Positions 43,600 through 52,827 of a DNA stretch of 64,000 nucleotides are shown in pieces. The stretch covers positions 1,795,501 through 1,859,500 of the forward strand of contig NZ_CP110678.1 of NCBI RefSeq assembly GCF_026167545.1, in the 5' to 3' direction. This DNA is from Sphingomonas sp. S1-29. GTDB lineage: Bacteria; Pseudomonadota; Alphaproteobacteria; Sphingomonadales; Sphingomonadaceae. A program made the translations under genes and the position numbers. Position 1 is the stretch's first letter. Each line of letters starts with the position of its first letter. The notes under the pieces are model-generated. The model was not told the origin of the DNA. It saw nothing but the letters and a program-made list of their open reading frames with translations, and ran no database searches.

Positions 43600-45051
43600 A
43601 TGGCGAGCATCCCCCGATCCCGGAGCCAGTCGCGCCTGCCGCGCTGGGCGGTGCTGTTGCTGGTGGCCTTGGTCGCGCGGGCAGTGACGCTCGGCAACCC
43701 GATCCTCCAGGTCGACGAGCAATTCTACTTCGTCACCGCGCACGCGATGCACGGCGGCGCGCTGCCTTATGTCGATATCTGGGATCGCAAGCCGATCGGG
43801 CTGTTCCTGCTCTATCTGCCCGCTGCCGCGCTGGGCTGGCCCGATGGCATTATCGTCTATCAAATCTTCGCGCTGGCGGCGGCGGTAGGGACCGCGTTCC
43901 TGATATCGGTCCTGGCCGAGCGTGCCGGTTGGCGACGCGGCGCGCTCGCGGCGGCGATCCTCTATATCCTGTGGCTCAACTTCGCCGAGGGTCAGGGCGG
44001 CCAGTCGCCGGTCTTCTATAATTTGCCGGTGGTCGGCGCGGTCGCAATGCTCGCGGGCGGCGCCACCCGCCCGCGCGCGCTTGCGGCGATGCTGCTGCTC
44101 GGATTGGCGATCCAGATCAAATACAGCGTCGTCTTCGAAGGCGCGGCGCTGGGATGCTGGGTGCTGTGGCAGCGCCGCCGCGATGGTGCGCTGGCGGTCG
44201 CCGGCCTGGCAGCGGCGATGATCGCGCTCGCGCTCGCGCCGACCGCGGCCGCATGGCTGTGGTACGCGCGGGCGGGGCAGTCGGAGGCGTTCCTCTACGC
44301 CAATTTCCTGTCGATCCTGGCGCGCAGCCGCGATCCGATCGCCGAACAGGCGGGCAATTTCGCGTTCGTCGCGGTCATCCTGGCGCCGTTGCTGGTGCTC
44401 GCCTGGCTCGGGCGACGCGGCGGCAGCGCGGTGGCGGGGCTGCTCCACCTGTGGCTGCTGGCAGCGCTCGGCGGATTGTTCGCGTTCGGCGGCTGGTACG
44501 ATCATTATGCGCTGCCGGTGATCGCCGCCGCCTGCGCCTGCGCCGCGGGGTTCTTCGCCGGCGATCGGCGGACGCCGCGCGCCACCGCGATCTTCCTGGT
44601 GGCGTTGTTCATCGGCGGCCAGGGAATCCTGCTGTTCAAACGGCACGAGCGCGGGTCCGCCGCGCAGTTCGCGGCGATCGCCGACGCGGTGGGCACCGGC
44701 CCGGGCTGCCTGCTGGTCTATTCGGGGCCGACGATGCTCTATCCCGCCACCGGGCGCTGCCGGACGAGTCACCTGGTCTTCCCGAGCCATTTCAGCCGCA
44801 GCCGCGAGCGTGGTGCGGTCGGGGTCGATCAAGCCGCGGCCTTGGCGGCGGCGCTCGCCACACGCCCCGAACGGATCGTCGCCGATACCGGCTATCGCGG
44901 CGAACGCCCCGCGATCCGTCGCCAATTGCATGCCGCGCTCGGGCGCGATTACGCGGCGCTCGGTGCCTTCGCGCTGGGGAGCAAGACGCTGATCGTCTAC
45001 GCCCCGGCGGGCAGCGCCGACCTTGCCCGGCGCCGGTCGACCAGCTCCTGA
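43600..45051 (+). CDS. Multi-pass membrane glycosyltransferase-like protein (PMT/ArnT fold)
   Basis: A 483-residue protein with roughly ten membrane helices. The first periplasmic loop, after helix 1, has NPILQVDEQFYFVTAHAMHG, the acidic motif typical of GT-C enzymes that use polyprenyl-phosphate sugars. WDRKPIGLFLLYLPAAA also fits the PMT-like pattern. The C-terminal soluble part (about 365-483) is small. The start at 43600 (MASIPRSR) follows a purine-rich GGCGGA. Its last 55 bp overlap the end of the convergent GT4 gene. Sugar and acceptor are unknown. Confidence 0.85.
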   Translation: MASIPRSRSQSRLPRWAVLLLVALVARAVTLGNPILQVDEQFYFVTAHAMHGGALPYVDIWDRKPIGLFLLYLPAAALGWPDGIIVYQIFALAAAVGTAFLISVLAERAGWRRGALAAAILYILWLNFAEGQGGQSPVFYNLPVVGAVAMLAGGATRPRALAAMLLLGLAIQIKYSVVFEGAALGCWVLWQRRRDGALAVAGLAAAMIALALAPTAAAWLWYARAGQSEAFLYANFLSILARSRDPIAEQAGNFAFVAVILAPLLVLAWLGRRGGSAVAGLLHLWLLAALGGLFAFGGWYDHYALPVIAAACACAAGFFAGDRRTPRATAIFLVALFIGGQGILLFKRHERGSAAQFAAIADAVGTGPGCLLVYSGPTMLYPATGRCRTSHLVFPSHFSRSRERGAVGVDQAAALAAALATRPERIVADTGYRGERPAIRRQLHAALGRDYAALGAFALGSKTLIVYAPAGSADLARRRSTSS

Positions 45052-46193
45052 TAATAGGCCATCAGGTCGCGCGCATGGTCGACATCGGTGCGGACATGAT
45101 CGGCCGCCGCGACCGCCGCGGCGCGAAGCACTTGCTGGTCGCGCGCGAACATCAGGTGGATCGCCTCGGTCGCCGACTTGGTATCGCGCGCGCGATAGGT
45201 TTCGGCGAACGCAGGCTCGGCGATCTCGAAGCAACCGCCCTCGTCGGGGACGATCATCGGCAGCCCCGACGCCAGCGCCTCGGCAGCGACCAGCCCGAAC
45301 GGCTCCATATCCGAACCATGGATCAGCGCGTCGCAGCTCGCGAGCACGCGGGTGAAGCGATCGCGATCGTACATCGGGCGGAACAGCCGGATATGCGGGC
45401 TGTCGGCGACCCGCTTGGCCAGCGCGTTGCGCTCGGGGCCATTGCCCAGCAGGATCAGGCCGACGGGCAGGTCGGCGCCCGCGCGCTCGACCGCGTCGAT
45501 CACCAGCGGCCAGCGCTTTTCGGGATGATGCCGCCCCAACCCGATCAGCAAATGCCCCTCGGGCGGCAAGCCGCATTGCGCGAGCAGCGCCGCGCGCAGC
45601 GTCTCGTCGCGCAGGCTGGGCGAGAACGATCCGCGCTGGATCCCCAGCGGCATCGACGCGTCGACGCGCAGCCCGCGCGCGCGGTTGCGCTTGGCGAGCG
45701 CGGGGCCGTTGGTGACGAAGGCGTCGTACAGCCGCAGGAAGCGCTCGTACCGGTTGGTATACCAGGTGAAGGCGCGCTCGATCCGCTCGGGGCTCGCCAT
45801 CCCCTCGAACCAGCGCAGCGGATAGGCCGCCATATTGTCATTGTGCGCGAAGAAGACCTTCACCGCATCGCCCTGCCATTCGCCGACGAAGAACGCCGGG
45901 CGCCAGGGCGAGCTGGTCTCGACCACGTCGGGTTTCAGCTGGTCGAGCAGGGGGATCACCCCCTCGCCGTCGCGGAACATGCAATAATTGCGGTCGAGCA
46001 GCAAAGGCAGCGCCTTGACCCAGAAGATCCGCCCGCCACCGGGGCGCTCCTCGACCCAATCGTCCTGCGCGGTCGGCGCGATGACGATCAGCTCATGCCC
46101 CAGATCGGCCATGATCCCCATCTTGCGATCGAGATAGGTGCGCACCCCGCCGCCGGTGGGCGAGTAGAATTCGTTGACGTCGACGACGCGCAT
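44997..46193 (-). CDS. Glycosyltransferase family 4 enzyme
   Basis: A 398-residue GT-B glycosyltransferase. The N-terminal part has MRVVDVNEFYSPTGGGVRTY, and the C-terminal GT4 domain has LLIGLGRHHPEKRWPLVIDA, LILLGNGPERNALAKRV, and the donor-binding E-x7-E region in HGSDMEPFGLVAAEALASG. It lies 9 bp after the DUF2141 gene, on one strand with it and with the membrane protein at 46724. Substrate is unknown; lipid or polysaccharide glycosylation is the natural guess. Confidence 0.92.
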   Translation of the reverse strand: MRVVDVNEFYSPTGGGVRTYLDRKMGIMADLGHELIVIAPTAQDDWVEERPGGGRIFWVKALPLLLDRNYCMFRDGEGVIPLLDQLKPDVVETSSPWRPAFFVGEWQGDAVKVFFAHNDNMAAYPLRWFEGMASPERIERAFTWYTNRYERFLRLYDAFVTNGPALAKRNRARGLRVDASMPLGIQRGSFSPSLRDETLRAALLAQCGLPPEGHLLIGLGRHHPEKRWPLVIDAVERAGADLPVGLILLGNGPERNALAKRVADSPHIRLFRPMYDRDRFTRVLASCDALIHGSDMEPFGLVAAEALASGLPMIVPDEGGCFEIAEPAFAETYRARDTKSATEAIHLMFARDQQVLRAAAVAAADHVRTDVDHARDLMAYYQELVDRRRARSALPAGA

Positions 46194-46202
46194 CGGGCTG
46201 GC

Positions 46203-46727
46203 TCAGCTGTCGCTGGGGGCGAAGCCGCCGAGGCCGCGCAGATATTGCGCGCGGATGTTGGTCGCGGTCACCCCGTTGCCGACGTCGATCACCGCCTGGG
46301 TAACCTTGGGACGACTCCGCCCCAGCCGCTTGTTGCTGGGAAAGCCTGCGCCGTCCTTCCAGAAATTGAACTTGTTCTTGCCGTCGCGATCATGGGTGAA
46401 CAGGATCGCATAGCGCCCCGCGCGCGGGGTGCGGATGCACAGGCTGACCGCGCCATTGGCGGGGGTATCGGCCCAGACGCGTCGAAACACCTTGCCCTCG
46501 GCGAGCAGGTCGCGGTCGTCCTTCAGGAAATCGGCTTCGTTTGCGGGATATAGCTCGAGCTTGAGCCGCCCGGTGCGGTCCTTCAAGCCCGTTACGTTGA
46601 CGCGGATCGCCGGGCCGCCGTCGCCGACACAAGCCTGCCGGTCGCTGCCAAGGATTTCGGCTTGCGCAAAAGCGGGGTTCACCGCCGCGACGGCGATTGC
46701 CGTCGCCAATAAAGTCTTCGCGATCAT
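46203..46727 (-). CDS. DUF2141 exported protein
   Basis: A 174-residue protein with a signal peptide (MIAKTLLATAIAVAAVNPAFAQ) and a DUF2141 beta-sandwich-like domain: IRVNVTGLKDRTGRLKLELY, FLKDDRDLLAEGKVFRRV, VSLCIRTPRAGRYAILFTHD and KNKFNFWKDGAGFPSNKR. Function of the family is not established. It starts by ATGA overlap with the upstream membrane protein gene and is followed by a GT4 gene, so it is in a glycan-type operon. Confidence 0.88.
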   Translation of the reverse strand: MIAKTLLATAIAVAAVNPAFAQAEILGSDRQACVGDGGPAIRVNVTGLKDRTGRLKLELYPANEADFLKDDRDLLAEGKVFRRVWADTPANGAVSLCIRTPRAGRYAILFTHDRDGKNKFNFWKDGAGFPSNKRLGRSRPKVTQAVIDVGNGVTATNIRAQYLRGLGGFAPSDS

Positions 46728-47686
46728 CGCGGGTTCCTAATCAAAGCATGAATGCCGAAGAGCCCGATCAACACGCCGTGCAGCAGCAATACCATCGCTG
46801 CGGTGACGGCGATCAGTTCGGACAGTGCTTCGCCCTGCCCTATTAAAATAATCGCGAAGTTGGCGAAAAGAAGGTCCTTGTTGGGCACCAGCGGCAGGCG
46901 CGACACCAGCAACCGCCCCGCGGCCAGGAACAGCCACATCCCCACCGAAACGTCGGGCATCGCGAAATGCCAGGCCAGCCCGATCATCGTCGAGCCCACC
47001 AGCAGCCGCAGGCAGTGGATGCCGAACACCCACCACAGGGTCGGCCGCGGCAGCGAAAACACGCGGCGCGAGAAGAGCAGGAACGGCAGCGAGGTCGCAA
47101 CGATGACCGCCGCCGACCCGAGCAACGTCTCGAACTGGTTCTCGGTCAGCAAGGTCGCGCCGAACGGCAGCGCCAGCCCGATCATCAGCAAGGTGATGCC
47201 GTTACCCGCGATCGCCGACAGGATCGTTACGTCCTTGACCGCGCCGAAGGGCGCCGCGACCATCTTCATCCGCGCACGCGCCCAGGCATAGAAATACGCC
47301 TCGCCCGAATAGCCGATCACCACTTCGTTCGCGATCCGCTTCTTGTGGAGCGCCATCATCCCTTCGAGTGGAATCCCCCACAAACGGCGGAAGATCACAT
47401 AATCAAAGGTGGGGGGCGACAGGTAGAGGATCAGGAATGCGATGTAGAAGCCAGGATGCGTCGGCACCGCCTGCTGCAGCGCCGCCAGCCCCTCGCCGAA
47501 CAATTCGAAACCCAGCCCGACGATCATCGCCAGGCTGAGCGCAGCGCCGAGGATCCGCGGCCAGCGGCGCTTGATCGTCTCGATCGGCTGGAGCGAATCG
47601 AGTTCGGGGACCGAAATCAACGGCGGTTCGACCGCGGGCGCGGCCGCTGCGTAGGACGAAGAGGCGCGGTAATCTGAATGCTTCAC
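46724..47686 (-). CDS. Integral membrane protein resembling the LPG-synthase/flippase-like TM domain
   Basis: A 320-residue protein with about seven or eight membrane helices after a short cytosolic N-terminus. Blocks such as FRRLWGIPLEGMMALHKKRIANE, GYSGEAYFYAWARAR and AAGRLLVSRLPLVPNKDLLF resemble the UPF0104/lysylphosphatidylglycerol-synthase TM group, whose members act with glycosyltransferases or flip lipids. The start is uncertain: GTG at 47686 (VKHSDYRASS) is most sensible, while ATG at 47794 gives an odd leader. It heads the run with DUF2141 and GT4. Confidence 0.72.
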   Translation of the reverse strand: MKHSDYRASSSYAAAAPAVEPPLISVPELDSLQPIETIKRRWPRILGAALSLAMIVGLGFELFGEGLAALQQAVPTHPGFYIAFLILYLSPPTFDYVIFRRLWGIPLEGMMALHKKRIANEVVIGYSGEAYFYAWARARMKMVAAPFGAVKDVTILSAIAGNGITLLMIGLALPFGATLLTENQFETLLGSAAVIVATSLPFLLFSRRVFSLPRPTLWWVFGIHCLRLLVGSTMIGLAWHFAMPDVSVGMWLFLAAGRLLVSRLPLVPNKDLLFANFAIILIGQGEALSELIAVTAAMVLLLHGVLIGLFGIHALIRNPR

Positions 47687-47844
47687 GTCGAGGATGATCC
47701 GCGGCTCAAAAGGAAGTCCAATGCCGCTGGCCCCGTAGCAGGTCGGCGGATACGCAAGCAAACTGGTCGTCAAGGCGGCTTTTACGCCGCACATTGCGGT
47801 TTCTTGATGGACGATTTGGGCAGTCTCAAGGCAGGACGCAACCC

Positions 47845-48915
47845 ATGCCCACTCCGCCCGCCCTGCATATCGCCTCGTTCGTCCAGACTCTCGCCGGCGG
47901 CGGCGTCGAGCGCGCCTTGCTGCGAATGGCCGATGGCTGGACCGCGCGCGGCCACCGCGTGACGCTGATCGCAGGCGATCTGACCGGGCCGCTGCGCCAG
48001 GAACTACCTGAAAAGGTTGAGACGGTGGCGGCGCGAGGGGCGGGCTATCGCGACCTGATGCGCGCCGCGCGCGGCATCGGCGCGCTGGGCGCCGACATCG
48101 TCTTCTGCCCGGGCAATCATTATACCGCGATCGCGCTCGCATCCCGCAGCGGGACTCGCGCGCCGATCGTCAGCAAGCTGTCGAACGCGCTTTCGGGGAT
48201 CCATCGCCCGCCGATCGCGTGGGGGAACGCCGCCTGGCTGCGGCTGCAGCCGCGCTTCATCGATCATCTGGTGGCGATGACCCCAGCGATGGCGGCAGAG
48301 GCGGAGCGCGCGATGCGAATGCCCCCCGAACGTATCTCGGTGATCGCCAACCCGCCCGCGCGCGCTCGGGGCAACGCGAAGCCGGTATCGCTTCCTGCCG
48401 GGCGCTTCGTGCTCGGAGTCGGGCGCCTTGCGCCGCAAAAGCGCTGGGACCGGCTGATCGCCGCGCTCCCCCGCCTCGCCGATCACGATGTCGCGCTGGT
48501 GATCCTAGGCGAAGGCCCGATGCGACCCGCACTTGCCGACCAGGCGGCGCGGCTCGGCGTCGCCCACCGCGTCCATCTGCCCGGCCACGCCGCCGACCCG
48601 TTGCCCGCCATGGCGCGCGCGGCGGTGGTCGCGCTGACCTCGGAGCATGAAGGCGTGCCGGGCGTGCTGCGCGAGGCGATCGCGCAGGGCACTCCGGTGG
48701 TCTCGACCGATTCGAGCGTGGCGATCCCCGAGCTGGTCACCTCGCCCGCGCTGGGGACGATCGTCGCGCGCGACGACGAAGCTGCGCTGGTGGCGGCGCT
48801 CGATGCGTGGCTGTCGCCGCTGGCGATTCGCCCGAAGCCGAGCGCGGCGGGCGATGACGATCCGATCGGCGACTATCTGGCGCTGTTTGGCCGGCTCGTC
48901 GCAGCGCGCGCTTAA
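47845..48915 (+). CDS. Glycosyltransferase family 4 enzyme
   Basis: A 356-residue GT-B enzyme. The ATG at 47845 has AGGCAGGA upstream and begins MPTPPALHIASFVQTLAGGG, the usual GT4 N-terminus. The C-terminal domain has FVLGVGRLAPQKRWDRLI, LVILGEGPMRPALADQA, LPGHAADPLPAMARA and LTSEHEGVPGVLREAIAQGT. It is divergent from the membrane protein at 46724. Its TAA stop shares a TTAA with the stop of the convergent maiA gene. Confidence 0.92.
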   Translation: MPTPPALHIASFVQTLAGGGVERALLRMADGWTARGHRVTLIAGDLTGPLRQELPEKVETVAARGAGYRDLMRAARGIGALGADIVFCPGNHYTAIALASRSGTRAPIVSKLSNALSGIHRPPIAWGNAAWLRLQPRFIDHLVAMTPAMAAEAERAMRMPPERISVIANPPARARGNAKPVSLPAGRFVLGVGRLAPQKRWDRLIAALPRLADHDVALVILGEGPMRPALADQAARLGVAHRVHLPGHAADPLPAMARAAVVALTSEHEGVPGVLREAIAQGTPVVSTDSSVAIPELVTSPALGTIVARDDEAALVAALDAWLSPLAIRPKPSAAGDDDPIGDYLALFGRLVAARA

Positions 48916-49565
48916 ACCGCCGGCTGCACCCGGTCGGGATGCGCCGCCGCCACCGCGTCTAGCGCCGCCATCGCCGAATCGATCGCCACCAGTCGCGGAT
49001 AGGGCGTGACATCCAGCTCGAGCCGCCGCGCGTTGAACATCTGCGGCACCAGGCAGACATCGGCGATGCCCGGCGCCTCGCCCCCCAGAAAGCGCGCATC
49101 GCCCGCCATCTGCTCGAGCGCCGCGAACCCCTCGGCTACCCAGTGGCGATACCAGTCGTCGCGCGCCGCCTGCTCGGCGCCCAGAGCGATGCTTAGATAG
49201 CGCAGCACGCGCAGATTGTTGAGTGGGTGGATGTCGCACGCGATCAGCAGCGCGCGCTCCATCGCCCGTGCGCGCGCGAACGGATCGGCGGGATACAGCG
49301 CGGGCTCAGGATGCGCGCTTTCGATCCACTCGATGATCGCCAGGCTCTGCCCCAGCATCCGCCCGTCGGGCAGTTCGAGCGCGGGGACGAAGCCCTGCGC
49401 ATTGCGCGCCAGATGCTCGGGGCTGCGCTGGTCGCCCTTGACCAGCGACACGTCGTGCCGGCGATAGGCGACGCCTTTCAGGTTCAGCGCGATGCGAACG
49501 CGATAGCTCGCCGACGACCGAAAATAATCGTGGAGCACATAGCCCGAAGCCGCCGCGCCGGTCAT
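48912..49565 (-). CDS. maiA: Maleylacetoacetate isomerase (zeta-class GST)
   Basis: A 217-residue glutathione-dependent isomerase of tyrosine and homogentisate breakdown. The zeta-class marks are YFRSSASYRVRIALNLKG (active-site serines), FVPALELPDGRMLGQSLAI, and IACDIHPLNNLRVLRYL, with GEAPGIADVCLVPQMFNARR late. The start at 49565 overlaps lepB as ATGA. No hmgA or fahA is in the window, so its pathway partners lie elsewhere. Confidence 0.92.
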   Translation of the reverse strand: MTGAAASGYVLHDYFRSSASYRVRIALNLKGVAYRRHDVSLVKGDQRSPEHLARNAQGFVPALELPDGRMLGQSLAIIEWIESAHPEPALYPADPFARARAMERALLIACDIHPLNNLRVLRYLSIALGAEQAARDDWYRHWVAEGFAALEQMAGDARFLGGEAPGIADVCLVPQMFNARRLELDVTPYPRLVAIDSAMAALDAVAAAHPDRVQPAV

Positions 49566-50443
49566 TCGGCGTCGGCCCTGTCGGGATGGAGCGAAGCGCC
49601 GGTGCGGCTCGGGCGAAGCGACTGCCACCAGGTCAGCGGGTTGAGCGTCGCGCTGCCGTCGAGCGAGAAGGTGACGAATTCGGCGCGCCCGCCGATATTC
49701 TCCCACGGCACTGGCCCGCCCAAGCCATTCTCTTCGACCCCGAAACGGCTGTCGGCGCTGTTGTCGCGATTGTCGCCCATCAGGAAGACATGGCCGTCGG
49801 GGATCTCGACCGGCGCGAAATTGTCGCCGCGGGTATAGCCCATGTCGATCGTGTCGTAGCTTGCGCTATTGGGCAGCTTTTCGCGGAAGATCGCGACGCG
49901 ACAATAATGCGCGCCGCCCTCGCCGCTCACCAGCGCGTCGGGATAATGCATCGCGTCGCAGCGCGTATTGGCATCCACCGGGATCAGCCGGTTGCCTGCG
50001 GCTTGGCGCTCGACCGCGACATCGTTGAGGAAGATGGTGCCGCCGCGTACTTCGAGCACGTCGCCGGGCAGGCCGATCACGCGCTTGATATAATCGGTGC
50101 GCGATCCCGGCGGCGAGACGATCACGACGTCGCCGCGCTCGGGCATCGATCCGAACAGCCGCCCCGAAATGAAGGGCAGCAGATGGAAGGTGGGCGAGAT
50201 GAACGAATAGCCATAGGGATATTTGGTCACCACCAGCCGGTCGCCCACCAGCAAGCCGGGCATCATCGATTCCGACGGGATGTAGAAGGGCTTGGCGATC
50301 AGGCTGTGGAACCCCAGCACCGCCAGGATCAGCCAGAAGATGCCCTTCACCTCGCCCCACCAATCGGTGCCGCTGGTGCTGCGCTTGTCGGGAGCGGCCA
50401 CCGGCTCGCTCTTGGGGTCCAGCGCCAAGTCTTCCGCCGCCAT
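49562..50443 (-). CDS. lepB: Signal peptidase I
   Basis: A 293-residue inner-membrane peptidase that removes Sec signal peptides. One membrane helix (about 33-50) is followed by the catalytic Ser in PSESMMPGLLVGD (Ser59) and the general-base Lys in DYIKRVIGLPGD. The conserved MGDNRDNSADSR comes later. It is one of the longer alphaproteobacterial forms with an extended loop. The ATG overlaps the acpS stop by one base (TGATG). It is part of pyrE-hydrolase-pdxJ-acpS-lepB-maiA. Confidence 0.96.
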   Translation of the reverse strand: MAAEDLALDPKSEPVAAPDKRSTSGTDWWGEVKGIFWLILAVLGFHSLIAKPFYIPSESMMPGLLVGDRLVVTKYPYGYSFISPTFHLLPFISGRLFGSMPERGDVVIVSPPGSRTDYIKRVIGLPGDVLEVRGGTIFLNDVAVERQAAGNRLIPVDANTRCDAMHYPDALVSGEGGAHYCRVAIFREKLPNSASYDTIDMGYTRGDNFAPVEIPDGHVFLMGDNRDNSADSRFGVEENGLGGPVPWENIGGRAEFVTFSLDGSATLNPLTWWQSLRPSRTGASLHPDRADAE

Positions 50444-50856
50444 CAGATCATCGTCTCCACGGGCACTGCTTCGAGTACCACAAAGGCCTGTGCCCAGGGG
50501 TGGTCGTCGGTAAGCGTCAAATGCACCGCCGCGACGTGGCCCGCCGGGGTGATGGCGTCAAGTCTCGCCCGGGCACCGCCGGTCAGCACCAGCGTCGGCG
50601 CGCCCGAGGGAGCATTCACCACGCCGATGTCGCGCATGAACACCCCGCGCTTGAATCCCGTGCCCACCGCCTTGGAAAAGGCCTCCTTGGCGGCGAAGCG
50701 CTTGGCGAGCGTGCCCGCGCGCGTCAGCGGCCGCCGCGCCGCCTTGGCCTGTTCGGCCTGCGTGAACACACGATCGAGGAAACGCTGGCCGAAGCGTGCC
50801 ACCGACGCCTCGATCCGCTCGATATTGCAAAGGTCTGACCCGAGCCCGAGGATCAC
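50443..50856 (-). CDS. acpS: Holo-[acyl-carrier-protein] synthase
   Basis: A 137-residue enzyme that transfers phosphopantetheine from CoA to acyl carrier protein. Signatures are [20 protein letters not shown] and [16 protein letters not shown], with the C-terminal [17 protein letters not shown]. The start is taken as GTG at 50856, because GGAGGA lies exactly 6 nt upstream. TTG at 50862 is the alternative. That ribosome-binding site is the outer end of the palindromic repeat at 50864-51000. Confidence 0.95.
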   Translation of the reverse strand: MILGLGSDLCNIERIEASVARFGQRFLDRVFTQAEQAKAARRPLTRAGTLAKRFAAKEAFSKAVGTGFKRGVFMRDIGVVNAPSGAPTLVLTGGARARLDAITPAGHVAAVHLTLTDDHPWAQAFVVLEAVPVETMI

Positions 50857-50863
50857 AACCAAT

Positions 50864-51000
50864 CCTCCCCGAGCTCGCTCGGGGAGGGGGACCGCGCCCG
50901 CAGGGCGTGGTGGAGGGGCAAAGCCACGAGCGGTGCGCCCGCGGCGTTCCCCTCCACCATGCTGCGCTTGGTCCCCCTCCCCGAGCGAGCTCGGAGAGGA
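50864..51000. repeat. Inverted repeat between pdxJ and acpS
   Basis: Ends are CCTCCCCGAGCTCGCTCGGG and CCCGAGCGAGCTCGGAGAGG; inside are GTGGTGGAGGGG and CCCCTCCACCATGCT in inverted order. It lies within an operon, and its acpS-proximal end provides the GGAGGA used as ribosome-binding site. Confidence 0.82.
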
Positions 51001-51013
51001 TTTGCCGCCCCCA

Positions 51014-51742
51014 TCACCGCGCCTCGTCCATCAGCGCGCGCATCCGCTGCACCACCGCGCCCAAGCCATCGAAGATCGCCTCTCCGATCAGGAAATGCCC
51101 GATGTTGAGCTCGCGCACCTGCGGGATCGCGGCGATCGGGGTGACGTTGTCGAAGGTCAGCCCATGCCCCGCATGCACCTCGATCCCGTTCTTCGCCGCC
51201 AGCGCGGAGGCATCGGCGATCCGCCGCAGCTCGGCCACCTGCGCTTCGCCCGCCAGCTCGCAATACAAGCCGGTATGGAGCTCGACCACCGGCGCGCGCA
51301 GCCGGACCGCGGCGTCGATCTGCCGCGCCTCGGGCTCGATGAACAGCGACACGCGCGATCCGTTGGCAGCGAGGGACTCGACCATCGGCGCGAGCAGGTC
51401 GAACCGGCCCGCCGCGTCGAGCCCGCCCTCGGTGGTGCGCTCCTCGCGCTTTTCGGGGACGATGCACACCGCGTGCGGGCGATGGCGCAGCGCGATCGCC
51501 AGCATCTCGTCGGTCGCCGCCATTTCCAGGTTCAGCGGCACCGTCAGCTCGGCGACCAGCCGCGCGATATCGTCGTCGGTGATGTGTCGCCGGTCCTCGC
51601 GCAGATGCGCGGTGATGCCGTCGGCCCCCGCTTGCGCCGCCAGCAGCGCGGCGCGCACCGGATCGGGATAGCCGCTGCCGCGCGCGTTGCGCACCGTCGC
51701 GACATGGTCGATATTTACGCCAAGGCGAAGCGCGTGGGTCAT
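51014..51742 (-). CDS. pdxJ: Pyridoxine 5'-phosphate synthase
   Basis: A 242-residue TIM-barrel enzyme that condenses 1-deoxyxylulose 5-phosphate with aminoacetone 3-phosphate to make PNP (vitamin B6). Blocks are [68 protein letters not shown] and [16 protein letters not shown]. The start overlaps the upstream serine hydrolase stop (ATGA). PLP made here is a cofactor for LtaE and ThrC in this window. Confidence 0.97.
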   Translation of the reverse strand: MTHALRLGVNIDHVATVRNARGSGYPDPVRAALLAAQAGADGITAHLREDRRHITDDDIARLVAELTVPLNLEMAATDEMLAIALRHRPHAVCIVPEKREERTTEGGLDAAGRFDLLAPMVESLAANGSRVSLFIEPEARQIDAAVRLRAPVVELHTGLYCELAGEAQVAELRRIADASALAAKNGIEVHAGHGLTFDNVTPIAAIPQVRELNIGHFLIGEAIFDGLGAVVQRMRALMDEAR

Positions 51743-52827
51743 CCGCACACCGCTGCTGCGAGCAGATTGTGGGTAAGCCCCCTGCCCGCCCAGATTTCGC
51801 CGAAGTCGAGCCGTTGGTCGTCGCTGAACATGATGATGATCCGATCCAAATCGGGAAGGATGATGTTTCGCACCTGGTAGCGGCCGATATTGCCGCGCCG
51901 CTCGACGACGCGCACGCGCGCGGCGCATCCCCGCAGCGGCGCATCGAACACCCATTGCCCCAGCGCCATATAGCCGAGCGAAGGATCGCCTTGCCACATC
52001 GTCGCCAGCGCTTGTGGCGACATCAGCGTGCCCGCCAGCAGCCCGCGGTCGATCGCGAGCAGGTCGGCGCCGGTGCCCGCCAGCCCGCCCGCTGCGCCAT
52101 AGCGCTCGAACGGCAGTGCATAGCCGCGTGCCAGCGGCTTGGCATAATCGGGCATCCAATCGTCACCCGGCCCGACGAAGCGCGTGCCTTCGAGCCGCAG
52201 CGGCTTGGCCAGCCCCTCCTCGAACAATGCCGCCAGCGTCTTGCCGGTCGCGCCTTCGAGCACCGCACCCAGCACGATGGTGTCGCAATTATTATAGATC
52301 CACGGCCCTGCCGGCGCACCCCGATCGACCAGACACCAGGCCGCCCCGGTCGGGCCGGTCGAATAAAAGCCCGGATTGCCCGAGGCATCGATCGGCGAAT
52401 CGTCCGGGTTGCGCAGCCCCGAGCGGTGCTGGAGCAGTTCGCGGATGGTGGGCGCGACCCCCGCCGCCTTCAACGCAGACAGATAGGCGTTGGCTGGCGT
52501 GTCGAGCGCGATCCGGCCGGCGTCGAGCTGCTGCATCGTGAGGATAGCCAGCACCTGCTTGGTCACCGACGCCCACGGCCAGCGCTGATATTCGGTCGAT
52601 CGCTGGTGGCAGATCGGGGTGACCCTCCCCGCACTGGGCGGCACGCAGCGCGCGCGCGCGGTCTGCCACAATATCCGGTCGCTGGTCGCAACCATCGCAA
52701 AGCCCGAAAACCGCCCGGCCTTCAACGCCGAAGCGATCGCGCGTGCCTCTGGCGGCACCAACAGCGCCTGCGTCTGCGCAGGGGCCGCAAGCGCCACCAT
52801 CGCGGCCAGCGCCGCCAGCGCGGTCAT
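51739..52827 (-). CDS. Beta-lactamase-related serine hydrolase, exported
   Basis: A 362-residue protein of the class C beta-lactamase/D-aminopeptidase fold. A signal peptide ([20 protein letters not shown]) precedes the catalytic SVTK (Ser87-Lys90) and the second motif Tyr-Asn-Asn near 176 (IYNNCD). [11 protein letters not shown] and [20 protein letters not shown] are family blocks. Such proteins can be esterases or peptidases; real beta-lactamase activity is unlikely. Unusually it sits between pyrE and pdxJ, overlapping both by 4 bp. Confidence 0.88.
   Translation of the reverse strand: MTALAALAAMVALAAPAQTQALLVPPEARAIASALKAGRFSGFAMVATSDRILWQTARARCVPPSAGRVTPICHQRSTEYQRWPWASVTKQVLAILTMQQLDAGRIALDTPANAYLSALKAAGVAPTIRELLQHRSGLRNPDDSPIDASGNPGFYSTGPTGAAWCLVDRGAPAGPWIYNNCDTIVLGAVLEGATGKTLAALFEEGLAKPLRLEGTRFVGPGDDWMPDYAKPLARGYALPFERYGAAGGLAGTGADLLAIDRGLLAGTLMSPQALATMWQGDPSLGYMALGQWVFDAPLRGCAARVRVVERRGNIGRYQVRNIILPDLDRIIIMFSDDQRLDFGEIWAGRGLTHNLLAAAVCG

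Noticed and set aside
44154-46553. Plus-strand open frame of 799 codons
   Set aside because: It crosses the PMT-like gene in another frame and then runs antisense to GT4 and DUF2141. It has no family match by eye.
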